Source of the DNA: Gordonia insulae
GTDB lineage: Bacteria > Actinomycetota > Actinomycetes > Mycobacteriales > Mycobacteriaceae
NCBI RefSeq assembly: GCF_003855095.1
Contig: NZ_CP033972.1
Location: 4,278,001-4,342,000, forward strand
Direction: 5' to 3'
DNA: 64,000 nucleotides
Shown in pieces: positions 55,946 to 64,000 of this stretch. A program made the position numbers and the translations under genes. Position 1 is the stretch's first letter; every line of letters begins with the position of its first letter. The notes below the pieces were generated by a model. That model was not told where the DNA came from. It searched no databases and saw nothing but the letters and a program-made list of their open reading frames with translations.

Positions 55946-56978
55946 AGCGTTCCACCAGAAGATCCTTGAGCTGCGGGCGACTCGCCGCGACGAGGGTGAA
56001 GGCGGCTTCACGGGCCAGTCGCTCGGGGTGATTGCCGCGCAACAGGCCGCGGCCGCCGTCGGCGGCGATGAGTGCGGCCGCGGCCTCGAGGGCGAGTTGT
56101 GCGCCGTCGGCGCGAGCCGAGATAAGCGTATCCGCGTCGGTCACACCGGAATCGAGCCGAGCGCGCACCGCGCTGCCGCGTTCGCGTAGGGCACGCGCGG
56201 CCGGAGTGTGGCCGGAGATGTCGAGCAGGGCGGCGCAGCGACGGAGCAGGCCCAGTGGCAGTGTGCCGTTGATGCGCACCCCGATGTTCTGGGATGCGAA
56301 GAAGTCGTCGAGGCTCACCCGGCTCACGACGCGGTCGTCCGGGATGACGAGGTTCTCCACGGCGAGCGCCACGGTCCGGGTGCCATCCGCGACGCTCAGG
56401 TGCAGCGGCGTGACGGTGATCGCTGCGGGTGCCGGAGCGAGCGGGATCACCGCAGCGAGTACGTCATCTGTGTCGACGTCGCGTGCGGAGATCTGCAACA
56501 GATCGACTATGCCCCAACCACTCACGAACGGCGCCTGGCCGTCGAAGCGCCATCCGCCCGGGATGCGGGTCGCGCGCATTCGTGGCGGGGTGGGCACGAC
56601 ACCCGCGTAGGCGACACCCGCGCGAAGCCGCCCGGCCGCTGTCGCCTCGAAGAGTTCGTCGCGGAGTGTGTCGTTCGAGGTGCCGGTGAGTGTGATGACC
56701 ACGCCGTGATGCTGGAGCCAGGTGAACGCGGTGGTGAGGCATCCGCTCGCCATCACCTCCATGATCTCGATGACGTGCGCGAAATCCAGTCCGGGACCGC
56801 CGGATTCCTCTGGCGCGGCGATCCCGAACAGCCCGGCCTCCGCGATGGCGGTCCAATGCGACGAGGGGATCTCGCCGGTCCGGTCGACGTCGGACGCGGC
56901 CGGGAACAACACATCGTCGGCGATCCGATAGGCATCTTCGATCAGTCGGGTGCGCCGCGTCTCCGGATCGGTGGTCAC
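55932..56978 (-). CDS. Acyl-CoA dehydrogenase-like protein
   Basis: A 348-residue flavoprotein of the acyl-CoA dehydrogenase fold. The N-terminal helices include AEAGLFGIAAPEESGGPGLDF, and the beta domain has GGWRFDGQAPFVSGWGIVDLL. The usual C-terminal catalytic Glu region (YxGT.xEI) is not evident, and the protein is shorter than typical (about 380), so it could be a specialised or degenerate member such as those acting on other thioesters. It is convergent with the M20 peptidase gene. Confidence 0.75.
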   Translation of the reverse strand: MTTDPETRRTRLIEDAYRIADDVLFPAASDVDRTGEIPSSHWTAIAEAGLFGIAAPEESGGPGLDFAHVIEIMEVMASGCLTTAFTWLQHHGVVITLTGTSNDTLRDELFEATAAGRLRAGVAYAGVVPTPPRMRATRIPGGWRFDGQAPFVSGWGIVDLLQISARDVDTDDVLAAVIPLAPAPAAITVTPLHLSVADGTRTVALAVENLVIPDDRVVSRVSLDDFFASQNIGVRINGTLPLGLLRRCAALLDISGHTPAARALRERGSAVRARLDSGVTDADTLISARADGAQLALEAAAALIAADGGRGLLRGNHPERLAREAAFTLVAASRPQLKDLLVERFSEG

Positions 56979-57004
56979 GGGCCCAGCCTACGGCGGGTCC
57001 CGGT

Positions 57005-57157
57005 CCCGCTGGTCGAGTAGGTCGCGAGGCGCTAGCCGAGTGGGCGTATCGAGACCACACCCGCCCCCGCTGGTCGAGTAGGTCGCGAGGCGCCTCCCCC
57101 GCTGGTCGAGTAGCTTGCGAGGCGCTAGCCGAGTGGGCGTATCGAGACCACACCCGC
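57005..57157. repeat. REP-like repeats: two 60-bp copies and a truncated copy
   Basis: Units at 57005-57064 and 57098-57157 are each 60 bases and differ at two positions (AGGTCG against AGCTTG near the middle). A 28-base partial copy sits between them at 57066-57093. Each begins CCCGCTGGTCGAGTAG and ends TATCGAGACCACACCCGC; GGTCGAGTA and TATCGAGACC are imperfect inverted ends. It looks like an extragenic palindromic repeat found in related genomes. It is next to the 13E12-type gene. Confidence 0.7.
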
Positions 57158-57377
57158 GCACCGGACTCTGTTGTCGGTGGCCGGTGACAGACTGTCTTCG
57201 GTTCACGCGGAGAGCGTCGACACCGCGGACCGATCCCCCGGGGTGGGGGTTTGGGTTTCGGTGTCTGTCGGACCCGCTGAATATGCTGTTGGTGAGTTTG
57301 GTTGTGGTGTGGGCGTGCGCTGTGTGATGACGGGCAGTTGATGAGGGTGTCCCTGTCGGTCGCGAGTGTGAAGGCCT

Positions 57378-59213
57378 GTGCTGGTGTTCTCTTGTTCGGA
57401 TTCTGTCGCCGCGGATGCGGCGATCACCTGCGCGTCGGCAGCTGATGCTGCGGTGGCTGCGGGTGAGCATCTACGGGTCAGCCGCCAACACGAAGCCCGT
57501 GCCCTGCTGGCGGCGTACCGGTTGGGGCAGTCGGTGTATGACGACATGCTGGTATCGCTGAACGCCACCGGGCAGATGCGGGCCCGCAGCACCGCCGACA
57601 AAGCCGCGGTCGGGGAGGTCTCGTTGGCGTTGGGCTTATCGCGCACCAAAGCCGGTTCCTGGTTCAACCTGGGTGAAGCGCTGCAACGACTCCCCAAGAT
57701 CCGGATGCGATATCTGGCCGGCGAGTTCAGCACCCCCCGAATGGCAACCATGGTCCATGCCGCCCAAGCCGCACCCGAAGGCATCATCACCGACCCGAGC
57801 ACAGGCGACACCCCCGACACCGATCCCAGCGATCCCCTCGACCACGATGATCCGGTCGACCACGATGATCCGGTCGATCCGAGCACCGGCGACGACCCCA
57901 CCGATCCGGCTGATCCGGTCGATCCCGATGATGCCGACGTCGCTGACCCGGTCACCGAGGACGCCTCTCCCGATGACGCGTCGTCGGTGTGGACGTTTGA
58001 GGATTTGGCGTTGGAGTTGGGGTCGCGTCCGACGACCGATCCGGTGTTGCGTGATCAGTTGGCCGAGGCGGTGATCAGTCTCGATCCCGAGGGTGCCGCA
58101 CAAACGCGTGAGGAGTTCGGGCAGGCGTGGCAAAACCTGACCGTCACCGCCGACTCGTCGGGACACATGAATATTGATGGGTGTGTGCCCGCCGAAGACG
58201 GTGTCTACCTCGCTCAACGCATCGCCGCGTTGATCGCCGCACGGGTGTGTCGCCGCGATCCGCGCCGTATCGGGCAACAACGGGTGATGGCGTTGGCCGA
58301 GATTACCGGCGTGCCCGGCAAAACACTGACCTGCGGCTGCGGCCGTACCGACTGCCCCCACAACCCCACCCCCAACGGCCCCAACGGCCCCAACGACCCG
58401 ACCGACCCGCCCGGCCCGAGCGATCCCAGCGATCCCACCGGGAGGAGCGGCCCGAACCGTCCGGACACTCCCGAGGTTCCCGCCGACCCGACAGAGCCGC
58501 CCGACGCGAACAGTTATGGCGCCGAGGAGACTCCGTCGGAATCCGACGCCGGCGACACCGATGGTCCAGCCGACGATGCCGCACTGAGCGTAGATGCTGC
58601 ATCCGCCGACGACTCCCGTGTTACCGAAGGCGCTGCGGTGAGCGATGATTCGGCACCACCATCCCCACCCGCCTGGACACTGCTGCTCGACCCCACCACC
58701 ACCGAGGTCCCCCGACTCCGCGGATACGGGGCGATCGACCCTGCCCTCGCCACAAAACTGGCGCACAAGTCCACACTCATCCCCGCACCCACCCACGCGC
58801 AGCGCCGCCGCCCTTCCGGACTGATCATCGTCGGCGACCACGACCCACCGGCCCCACCGGCGCCGCCGGTCGATCCGACCGGGCACGGCGGGTACGAGCA
58901 TCCACCACCGGGAGCACTGACCTACGCCCCATCGCAGCGGTTACGCCGACAGATCCTGTACACGGATCTGACGTGTCGATACCCGTGGTGCAGCAGACCC
59001 TCCCACGACTGCGAGTTGGATCATCTCGTCAAGTTCCACCACGCCGACCCCCACGCCGGCGGCTGGACCGTGCACGCCAACCTGGCACCCATCTGCACAC
59101 CCGATCACCACCGCAAACACCTCGGCATCTGGCTACCCACCATGCACACCGACCGCACCATCACCTGGCGCAACCCGACCACCGGACAGGACGTGATCAC
59201 CCACCCACGGTGA
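57378..59213 (+). CDS. 13E12-type DUF222/HNH endonuclease protein
   Basis: A 611-residue protein of the 13E12 repeat family, which is common in Mycobacteriales and appears to spread. The N-terminal DUF222 domain (EARALLAAYRLGQSVYDDML, SRTKAGSWFNLGEALQRLP) is followed by a long low-complexity acidic linker (about residues 145-200 and 330-450, rich in Asp, Pro, Thr). The C-terminal HNH nuclease has CRYPWCSRPSHDCELDHLVKFHH and NLAPICTPDHHRKH with the metal-binding His and Asn. Its DNA contains 18-base tandem repeats (57839-57874). The REP-like repeats just upstream mark the neighbourhood as mobile-prone. The natural role is unknown. Confidence 0.85.
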   Translation: MLVFSCSDSVAADAAITCASAADAAVAAGEHLRVSRQHEARALLAAYRLGQSVYDDMLVSLNATGQMRARSTADKAAVGEVSLALGLSRTKAGSWFNLGEALQRLPKIRMRYLAGEFSTPRMATMVHAAQAAPEGIITDPSTGDTPDTDPSDPLDHDDPVDHDDPVDPSTGDDPTDPADPVDPDDADVADPVTEDASPDDASSVWTFEDLALELGSRPTTDPVLRDQLAEAVISLDPEGAAQTREEFGQAWQNLTVTADSSGHMNIDGCVPAEDGVYLAQRIAALIAARVCRRDPRRIGQQRVMALAEITGVPGKTLTCGCGRTDCPHNPTPNGPNGPNDPTDPPGPSDPSDPTGRSGPNRPDTPEVPADPTEPPDANSYGAEETPSESDAGDTDGPADDAALSVDAASADDSRVTEGAAVSDDSAPPSPPAWTLLLDPTTTEVPRLRGYGAIDPALATKLAHKSTLIPAPTHAQRRRPSGLIIVGDHDPPAPPAPPVDPTGHGGYEHPPPGALTYAPSQRLRRQILYTDLTCRYPWCSRPSHDCELDHLVKFHHADPHAGGWTVHANLAPICTPDHHRKHLGIWLPTMHTDRTITWRNPTTGQDVITHPR

Positions 59214-59226
59214 CCGGGTGCGGCTT

Positions 59227-59853
59227 CTACACGGTGCAGAGCGGTGAGTAGTCGGTACGTCCGCCGGTGGTCGGGGAGACGAGGAAGGTGCACGAGTTGA
59301 AGCCGACCTTCTCGATCTCACCGCGCAGCATTCGCAGCGTCGAGGTGCTGACGACCTTGTCGCGCGACAGCAGGAAACCCGAGGTGCGGGTGGGGTCGCC
59401 GACGATGGCGAAACGGTAGGGATCTGTCGGGGTCTTGCCGTCGGCGATCCAGGCGACGATGTAATTCGGCGCATTTCCTGGATCGATGCTCGCGGGAACC
59501 TGGGGGAACTTCACCGACAGTTGGGCGTTGGTGACCGGGTCGACGACGGTCGCGCGTCCCTGCACGCGGTTGCTCGGCCCGACGAAGGTGGAGCAGGTGT
59601 TCACCACACCGATGGTCTTCGCGTCGATCGGGGTGTACGTGGCCTTCGTGTCCTTGGCGCAGTTCAGGTTGAAGAACGCCGGTACCGCGGCGAGCTGCCA
59701 CCACGACCCCAGATACCTCTCGGTGTCGAGTTTGGGGATCGGCATGAGGGGAGCGGCCGACGCCGTCGCCGAGGTGCCGACGAGTGCTGCGCACACCATC
59801 GCAACAGCGGCGAACACGGTGACAAGGGGGCGGATCGTGCGTGTGCTGGACAT
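59227..59853 (-). CDS. Secreted lipocalin-family protein
   Basis: A 208-residue exported protein. The signal peptide (MSSTRTIRPLVTVFAAVAMV then ATASA) ends near residue 34. The lipocalin opening motif is present as YLGSWWQLA (GxW), and four Cys in the mature part (NCAKD, NTCSTF, NSCTF, PLCTV) may form two disulphides. Related Blc-like proteins bind fatty acids or lipids. GGAG lies before ATG 59853, preferred to an in-frame start at 59895. It is convergent with the 13E12 gene. Confidence 0.75.
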   Translation of the reverse strand: MSSTRTIRPLVTVFAAVAMVCAALVGTSATASAAPLMPIPKLDTERYLGSWWQLAAVPAFFNLNCAKDTKATYTPIDAKTIGVVNTCSTFVGPSNRVQGRATVVDPVTNAQLSVKFPQVPASIDPGNAPNYIVAWIADGKTPTDPYRFAIVGDPTRTSGFLLSRDKVVSTSTLRMLRGEIEKVGFNSCTFLVSPTTGGRTDYSPLCTV

Positions 59854-59932
59854 CTCGGTCGGCTCCGTTCCTCGAGGTATGTGACGACGAGCCATTCGGC
59901 ACCGAATACCCCGCGGATGGGTGGGTAAACGG

Positions 59933-60002
59933 GATTCGCACCGTCACAGACGTCCTGGCGAGGATGTCCGTGACGGTGCGAATCAGGAGTGCGAATCAGG
60001 AG
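59933..60002. repeat. 19-bp-arm hairpin followed by a 13-bp tandem repeat
   Basis: GATTCGCACCGTCACAGAC (59933-59951) and GTCCGTGACGGTGCGAATC (59966-59984) are inverted arms with one mismatch around a 14-base loop. The right arm overlaps a 13-base tandem repeat, TGCGAATCAGGAG at 59977-59989 and 59990-60002. There is no U-run after it in either direction. It lies between the lipocalin start and the end of the DUF7144 gene, so it may be a terminator, an mRNA-end stabiliser or a mobile palindrome. Confidence 0.6.
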
Positions 60003-60024
60003 ATCGCGGGCCGACGATGCCGGC

Positions 60025-60441
60025 TCAGGCGATGTTCGACGGCTTCCAGGTGGCGACGGCCCAGATGACCACGAGGTCGAGCGCGATGATCAAGATGGCC
60101 CACAGCGGGTAGTACGGCAGCCAGAGGAACTGCGCGATGATCGAGATCGACGCGATGATGATCGCGGAGATGCGGGCCCAGTCGGCCCCCACCGCGAGTC
60201 CGCCGGCGATGATGATCGCCAGGACGCCGATGATCAGGTGGATCCAGCCCCAGGTGGTGAGATCGAACTCGTAGACGTACTTCGGGCCCGCGACGAACAG
60301 GTCGTCGTTGGCGATAGCCGAGATGCCCTGGAAGACGGCGACCAGGCCGGCCACGAACAGCAATGCGGCCGCGACGATGGAGATGCCGAAAGCGAAACCT
60401 TCCTTGGCTCCGACGTTGGCGTCATGGTCTGGGGAGGTCAT
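60025..60441 (-). CDS. DUF7144-family membrane protein
   Basis: A 138-residue protein with four helices (FGISIVAAALLFVAGLVAVF, GWIHLIIGVLAIIIAGGLAVG, ARISAIIIASISIIAQFLW and ILIIALDLVVIWAVATW). ALLFVAGLVAVFQGI and TTWGWIHLIIG match the DUF7144 pattern of small four-helix actinobacterial proteins of unknown function. AAAGGA nine bases before ATG 60441 decides this start over an upstream frame extension. Confidence 0.8.
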   Translation of the reverse strand: MTSPDHDANVGAKEGFAFGISIVAAALLFVAGLVAVFQGISAIANDDLFVAGPKYVYEFDLTTWGWIHLIIGVLAIIIAGGLAVGADWARISAIIIASISIIAQFLWLPYYPLWAILIIALDLVVIWAVATWKPSNIA

Positions 60442-60656
60442 GTGCGGTGTCCTTTCGAAAGGCGATACCAAGCTGGACGATCGTGCAGGAAAGTTGTGCA
60501 GAAATAGATTAGGTTGCCGACGCAACCCGAGCCCGGTAATCGCCCGTACTGGGCGTAACGGTTTCGTGGTGATCCGCCTTCAGTTCGGTGAACGGCATCT
60601 GACCTGGCGATTTAGTCCTGTGGGGGCGGTGGGGGTAAGCTATCGCAGGTTGCACA

Positions 60657-60730
<74 letters not shown>

Positions 60731-60736
60731 CTCGGA

Positions 60737-60830
60737 GGACGAGAATTGGTTCTCGTCCGACCAGAGCCTTCTTGTGGTTGAGAAGTAGATGAGGCCCTGA
60801 CCAGTTCACCTGGTCAGGGCTTCCTCGTTT
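60737..60830 (+). terminator. Two hairpins downstream of tRNA-Pro
   Basis: Hairpin 1: GGACGAGAA (60737-60745) and TTCTCGTCC (60750-60758), a perfect nine-pair stem with a TTGG loop, seven bases after the tRNA. Hairpin 2: GCCCTGACCAG (60794-60804) and CTGGTCAGGGC (60810-60820), an 11-pair stem with a 5-base loop, then TTCCTCGTTT. The second is a good intrinsic terminator. The first could be a processing signal or a weak terminator. Confidence 0.6.
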
Positions 60831-60875
60831 CCCATCTCGTCCGCCCAGCGCCCCGCGATGTGTGACGATGGCCAC

Positions 60876-61133
60876 ATGCCAACGCTTCTCACATCGGATG
60901 AGCTGGAGATCCAGATCCTTTTCACCGAGCCCGCGCCGGACGTCATCGCCTTCGTCCGCGAGGTGATCGAGAAGCAGCAACCGCTGGTGCTGACGACCGG
61001 CGGCGACCACACGACCTACGTCGTCAACCTCGCGACCGTCGGGCAGCTCACCCTCGTCGAACACGGCTCGGACGATCCACTCGACGAGGACCGGGTCACC
61101 GTCCTCATGTCACTCGCGGAAGTGCGCCAGTAG
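60876..61133 (+). CDS. Small hypothetical protein
   Basis: An 85-residue protein, MPTLLTSDELEIQILFTEPA at the start, with no membrane segment and a mixed alpha/beta look (PDVIAFVREVIEK, PLVLTTGGDHTTYVVNLATVGQL). GACGAT six bases before ATG 60876 is a weak match to the leaderless -10; a further upstream ATG in frame is possible. It is not recognised, but codon use is like its neighbours. It is convergent with gcoB. Confidence 0.5.
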   Translation: MPTLLTSDELEIQILFTEPAPDVIAFVREVIEKQQPLVLTTGGDHTTYVVNLATVGQLTLVEHGSDDPLDEDRVTVLMSLAEVRQ

Positions 61134-61179
61134 CGCGAGTCGGGCGTTCCCTCTCTCGCTCTCTCTCCGCCACGCCGGC

Positions 61180-62223
61180 TCACGCGGGAACCGACTCGGC
61201 TCCCCATTCACGAGTCACCGCCGCCGGGGTGTACTTCTCCCGGTGGATGTTGCGGCCCGGCATCCGACGCCGTTTGCAGGCCCTCACGCCCGCATCGACC
61301 ATCGCCGGCGGGCCGCACAGATAGGCGACGTGGCCGCGCAGCGAGTCGAAGTCCTCGACCAGGGCGTCACCCACGTAGCCCCGACGATCCGCTCCGTCCT
61401 CCCGACTCAGGCACGGCACGTAGCGGACACCGGAGTGGCGCCGCGTCACGGACTCCCAGAAGTCGACGTCGTAGAGATCCCGGCTATGCCGGACGCCGTG
61501 ATAGAGATGGATCTCGCGCTCGGGATCGGCGGAGAGTGCTTCCAGCGCTATCGATTTCAACGGCGCCAGGCCCGTCCCACCCGCCAGCAGGATCATCGGC
61601 GCGTCGACGTCCCGATCATGGACGAAATCGCCCCACGGACCACGCATCTCGATCGGATGCCCGTGCTGCAGGGAATCGAAGATCCATCCGTCGGTCGCAC
61701 GACCGCCGGCGACCCGCCGGATGTGGAACTCCAGGCGGTCCGACCGGCTCGGCGGATTGGCCATCGAATACTGCCGCACATCGCCGGTGCCGGGCACCCG
61801 GAACTCGATGTACTGGCCGGCCGAGAAGTCCAGTGGCTCATCGATACCCACGGCGAGCGCGACGGTGTCGTCGGCGAGTTCCCGGATCTCGTGCACAGTG
61901 CCGCACAGGTCCCGCAGGACATGTCGGGGCCCGGTGCCGGCATCCAGCGGGACCTCGATGCGTACATCCGACGTCGGGGTCGACTGACAGGCGAGGACAT
62001 GACCGGCCGCCTGATCGTCGGCGGACACCACGGTCTCCGACGGCGCCGGCTGATCCACACTCCCGGACAGCACCTTCACCTTGCAGGTCCCGCAGGTGCC
62101 CTGATTGCAGGAGTTCGGCAGGTAGACGCCACTGCGCAGGAAGGCGTCGAGCAGACGCTGATCCTCACCACACGTGACGGTGCGCGGGTCGGAGCCCGAT
62201 ACCTCGACCGAGTACGACACCAT
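61180..62223 (-). CDS. gcoB: Three-domain P450 reductase GcoB (2Fe-2S, FAD, NAD)
   Basis: A 347-residue electron-transfer protein for the adjacent P450. The N-terminal plant-type 2Fe-2S domain has C39, C44, C47 and C79 (NSCNQGTCGTCK, LACQ). The FAD domain shows RQYSMANPP, and the NAD(P)H domain GGTGLAPLKS and LCGPPAMVDAG. This fusion of ferredoxin and reductase in one chain is the special feature of GcoB. GGGAGG is seven bases before ATG 62223, and only two bases separate this from the gcoA stop, so the pair is tightly co-expressed. Confidence 0.9.
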   Translation of the reverse strand: MVSYSVEVSGSDPRTVTCGEDQRLLDAFLRSGVYLPNSCNQGTCGTCKVKVLSGSVDQPAPSETVVSADDQAAGHVLACQSTPTSDVRIEVPLDAGTGPRHVLRDLCGTVHEIRELADDTVALAVGIDEPLDFSAGQYIEFRVPGTGDVRQYSMANPPSRSDRLEFHIRRVAGGRATDGWIFDSLQHGHPIEMRGPWGDFVHDRDVDAPMILLAGGTGLAPLKSIALEALSADPEREIHLYHGVRHSRDLYDVDFWESVTRRHSGVRYVPCLSREDGADRRGYVGDALVEDFDSLRGHVAYLCGPPAMVDAGVRACKRRRMPGRNIHREKYTPAAVTREWGAESVPA

Positions 62224-62225
62224 CC

Positions 62226-63437
62226 TCACACCTCCCAGGTCACGTGCAGCGACGTCGGGCCGCGGAAACCCCAGCCCCAGAACTCGACGTCGTTGTCGGT
62301 GTCGCGCTCCAGATTCGGGATGGAGTCGAAGAGCTCCTCGAGGCCGATCCGGCAGACATGGTTGGCGAAATAGATTCCGGCACAAGCATGATTGCCGGCA
62401 CCGAACGCGAGGTGCGGCAGGGGCGGCCGGGACAGGTCGTACTCCGACGGGGCCTCGTAGACGCTGTGGTCATGGTTGGCCGAACCATACGACATCAACA
62501 CCACCGAGCCGGCCGGCAGCGCGACGCCGGCCACCTCGACGTCCGTGGTGCTGACCCGTGCGGTCGCCGACCAGATCGGCGACGTCCAGCGCATGCCCTC
62601 GGAGATCGCCCGGGGGATCAGACCGGCCTCGTCGACGACGGACTCCAACTGGTCGGGCCGCGTGAACAAGCCGACCAGCGTCGACGCCATCGCGTGTCCG
62701 GGTTCCTGCATCGCACCCAGTAGGTAGACGTACAGGGTGGGGTAGATGTAGTCGCGCTCGCGCGTCTTGCCGTCGGGCATCCCGTCGTGCAGCCAGTGGC
62801 TGATCGCACTGTCGTCGGGGTGGTCGATCCAGCGGTCGATCAACGGATCGACGATGGCGCGGATCTCCGCCTTCGCCTCGTCGCCCTCGTCGAAGCCTTC
62901 GGGATTGGTGAACTCGCCGTCCTCGTCGACGCCGGCGTTGGTGAACGATCGGGACAGCTTGTGGAACCAGTCGCGAAGCTTGTCGGAGCTCACCGACTGC
63001 AGCCCGAGCAGGTCGCCCAGCGCCCGCACCGAGACGGGCTCGCAGTACTGCCCGACGAGTTCGGCGCGGCCGACGTCCTCGAAGGTCTCCAGATAGCGCC
63101 GGGCGATCGGCCGGACCAGGTCGTCGATCCAGCGGTCCACCTCCTGCGGTTGCAGCGCCGGGTCGACCATGGAGCGCAGGTCGGCGTGGATCGGCCCGTT
63201 GACACCGATCACCGCCGGATGCCCGAAGGTGCGCCCACCGGCCTTGGTGATGATGGCCTCGAAGTCGTCGCTGGTGGCGATCTCGCGGCAGATCTCGGCA
63301 GTGCTGGCCACATATGAGCCGAGGACGGGGACGTAGGCGAGGGGGACCTCGGCGCGCAGGCGCTCGTAGATCGGATACGGATTGCGCTCGAGTTGGGTCA
63401 TGGTGATGTCGTCGAGCCAGGAAACGGTGGTGGTCAC
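62226..63437 (-). CDS. gcoA: Cytochrome P450 aryl-O-demethylase GcoA (CYP255A-like)
   Basis: A 403-residue P450 that demethylates guaiacol and similar aryl ethers to catechol and formaldehyde. The heme Cys is C352 in [10 protein letters not shown]. The I-helix lacks the usual acid-Thr pair and reads [13 protein letters not shown], the GcoA signature. Phe71, Phe165 and Phe391 fall at the positions of the Amycolatopsis active-site Phe75, Phe169 and Phe395 with a constant offset of four, as does the heme Cys (356 there, from memory). GAGGAG lies before GTG 63437. It forms an operon with gcoB under a divergent AraC regulator. Confidence 0.92.
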   Translation of the reverse strand: MTTTVSWLDDITMTQLERNPYPIYERLRAEVPLAYVPVLGSYVASTAEICREIATSDDFEAIITKAGGRTFGHPAVIGVNGPIHADLRSMVDPALQPQEVDRWIDDLVRPIARRYLETFEDVGRAELVGQYCEPVSVRALGDLLGLQSVSSDKLRDWFHKLSRSFTNAGVDEDGEFTNPEGFDEGDEAKAEIRAIVDPLIDRWIDHPDDSAISHWLHDGMPDGKTRERDYIYPTLYVYLLGAMQEPGHAMASTLVGLFTRPDQLESVVDEAGLIPRAISEGMRWTSPIWSATARVSTTDVEVAGVALPAGSVVLMSYGSANHDHSVYEAPSEYDLSRPPLPHLAFGAGNHACAGIYFANHVCRIGLEELFDSIPNLERDTDNDVEFWGWGFRGPTSLHVTWEV

Positions 63438-63619
63438 GGGCTGTGCTCCTCGGTCGGGTGACTGGTGGTCGGATCGGGCGGTGATGCCCGGTGCCGACAG
63501 ACGCTAGGTGCCGCCGCAGCGCCGATCGATACCGTTTGCGCGGGCGCGAGACGGATCGCGCGAACAATCTGTGATGTGGATCGCATAGCCATGCCGAGAT
63601 GCGGTAGAACACAAAGACC

Positions 63620-64000
63620 ATGTCCGCATCCGAGCAGCTCGTGGGTACACGGGATTGGGAGACAGCACATCAGGCCGTCGCCGATGTGTACTTCCCGCAC
63701 GAGCTGGCCGCACTCGACGGCCGCGACGACATCGACCTGTCGTTGCGCACGGTCGAGCTCGGCGGGGTCACCATCGGCCGCCTCACCTGGGGGACGGCGG
63801 TGTCCATCGCGTGCGACTACCCGGGTGCCTATGAGGTCAACATCCCGCTGTCGGGACGGCTGCACTCCCGCAGCGGTCACGACGAACTCGTCTCGACACC
63901 CGGCCAGGGCACGATCTTCGCCGCCGACACACCGTCGCTCATCACCCGCTGGACCGCGGATTGCCACGTCCTGGGCGTGAAGTTCGACGCCGAGCATCTC
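63620..64000 (+). CDS. AraC-family regulator, probable GcoR (N-terminal part)
   Basis: The gene starts at ATG 63620 and runs off the right edge, giving 127 residues. They form the N-terminal AraC-binding-like cupin domain (VADVYFPHELAALDGRDDID, GAYEVNIPLSGRL, TPGQGTIFAADTPSL). The DNA-binding part lies outside the window. It is divergent from gcoA-gcoB across 182 bases and is probably the activator that responds to guaiacol, as in other gco loci. GGATCGC occurs at 63553-63559 and 63578-63584, a possible pair of binding half-sites. The assignment is by position and domain only. Confidence 0.8.
   Translation, partial: MSASEQLVGTRDWETAHQAVADVYFPHELAALDGRDDIDLSLRTVELGGVTIGRLTWGTAVSIACDYPGAYEVNIPLSGRLHSRSGHDELVSTPGQGTIFAADTPSLITRWTADCHVLGVKFDAEHL

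Noticed and set aside
57839-57874. 18-base tandem repeats taken for a CRISPR-like array
   Set aside because: They are in-frame coding repeats of the acidic linker in the 13E12 gene, with only two copies and no spacers.

Overview
The window is high-GC actinobacterial DNA. The gene families (MurT/GatD, a lysC-asd pair close to the Corynebacterium arrangement, a hemophore-type secreted protein, MpaB-type oxygenase, secreted LIP-type lipases, a 13E12-type DUF222/HNH gene, two DUF2252 genes) point to Mycobacteriales, most likely Gordonia or a close relative. The genus is an inference from protein resemblance, not from a search. Genes are dense, on both strands, often with 4-base start/stop overlaps, and many appear leaderless, with a TANNNT hexamer 6-8 bases before the start codon.

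Layout. 1-5.4 kb: end of an alpha/beta hydrolase, a P-loop kinase-like protein, uracil-DNA glycosylase UdgB, a small Cys-rich protein, the murT-gatD peptidoglycan amidation pair and an HSL-type esterase. 5.2-10.2 kb: EamA exporter, flavin monooxygenase, isochorismatase-like hydrolase, a GlxA-type and a LysR regulator; the exporter and lysR promoters carry the same 15-bp inverted repeat. 10.1-15 kb: an unknown membrane protein translationally coupled to a small protein, a phased operator array, an acetoin-reductase-like SDR, two TetR regulators and an MpaB-type oxygenase. 15-24 kb: small proteins, a secreted lipase, SHOCT and DUF6325 proteins, DUF2252 paralogue 1, a large membrane protein and an 890-residue LuxR/LAL regulator. 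24-28.7 kb: leuA behind a leader-peptide attenuator, a secreted GH16, a GT2 glycosyltransferase and a hemophore-like protein. 28.7-33 kb: MFS exporter plus nitroreductase under a divergent TetR, and a polyprenol-type membrane glycosyltransferase. 33-36.6 kb: lysC, asd and a fused double-hotdog hydratase. 36.6-39.4 kb: gluconate regulator, kinase and permease.

39.4-45.2 kb: secreted lipase, secreted propeller-like protein, a membrane protein, and an amidohydrolase plus 2-oxoglutarate/Fe dioxygenase operon. 45.4-47 kb: an oxidative-stress block (Fur-family regulator, ohr, dps) with several repeat elements in its promoters. 47-57 kb: GlxA-type regulator, a secreted two-domain protein followed closely by DUF2252 paralogue 2, a FUSC-like membrane protein, an MFS exporter, an M20 peptidase and an acyl-CoA dehydrogenase. 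57-61.2 kb: REP-like 60-bp repeats, the 13E12 gene, a lipocalin, a 19-bp-arm hairpin, a DUF7144 membrane protein, tRNA-Pro(CGG) and a small hypothetical protein. 61.2-64 kb: gcoB, gcoA and the start of a divergent AraC regulator, a cytochrome P450 aryl-O-demethylase (guaiacol) system.

The best candidates for new biology are regulatory or small modules: the shared TGTAG-N5-CTACA operator linking lysR to the EamA exporter, the helically phased AGGGTTGC array over an unknown membrane-protein module, the dioxygenase-amidohydrolase operon, the secreted-protein/DUF2252 pair, and the repeats around ohr-dps. No CRISPR array, prophage or insertion sequence was seen.
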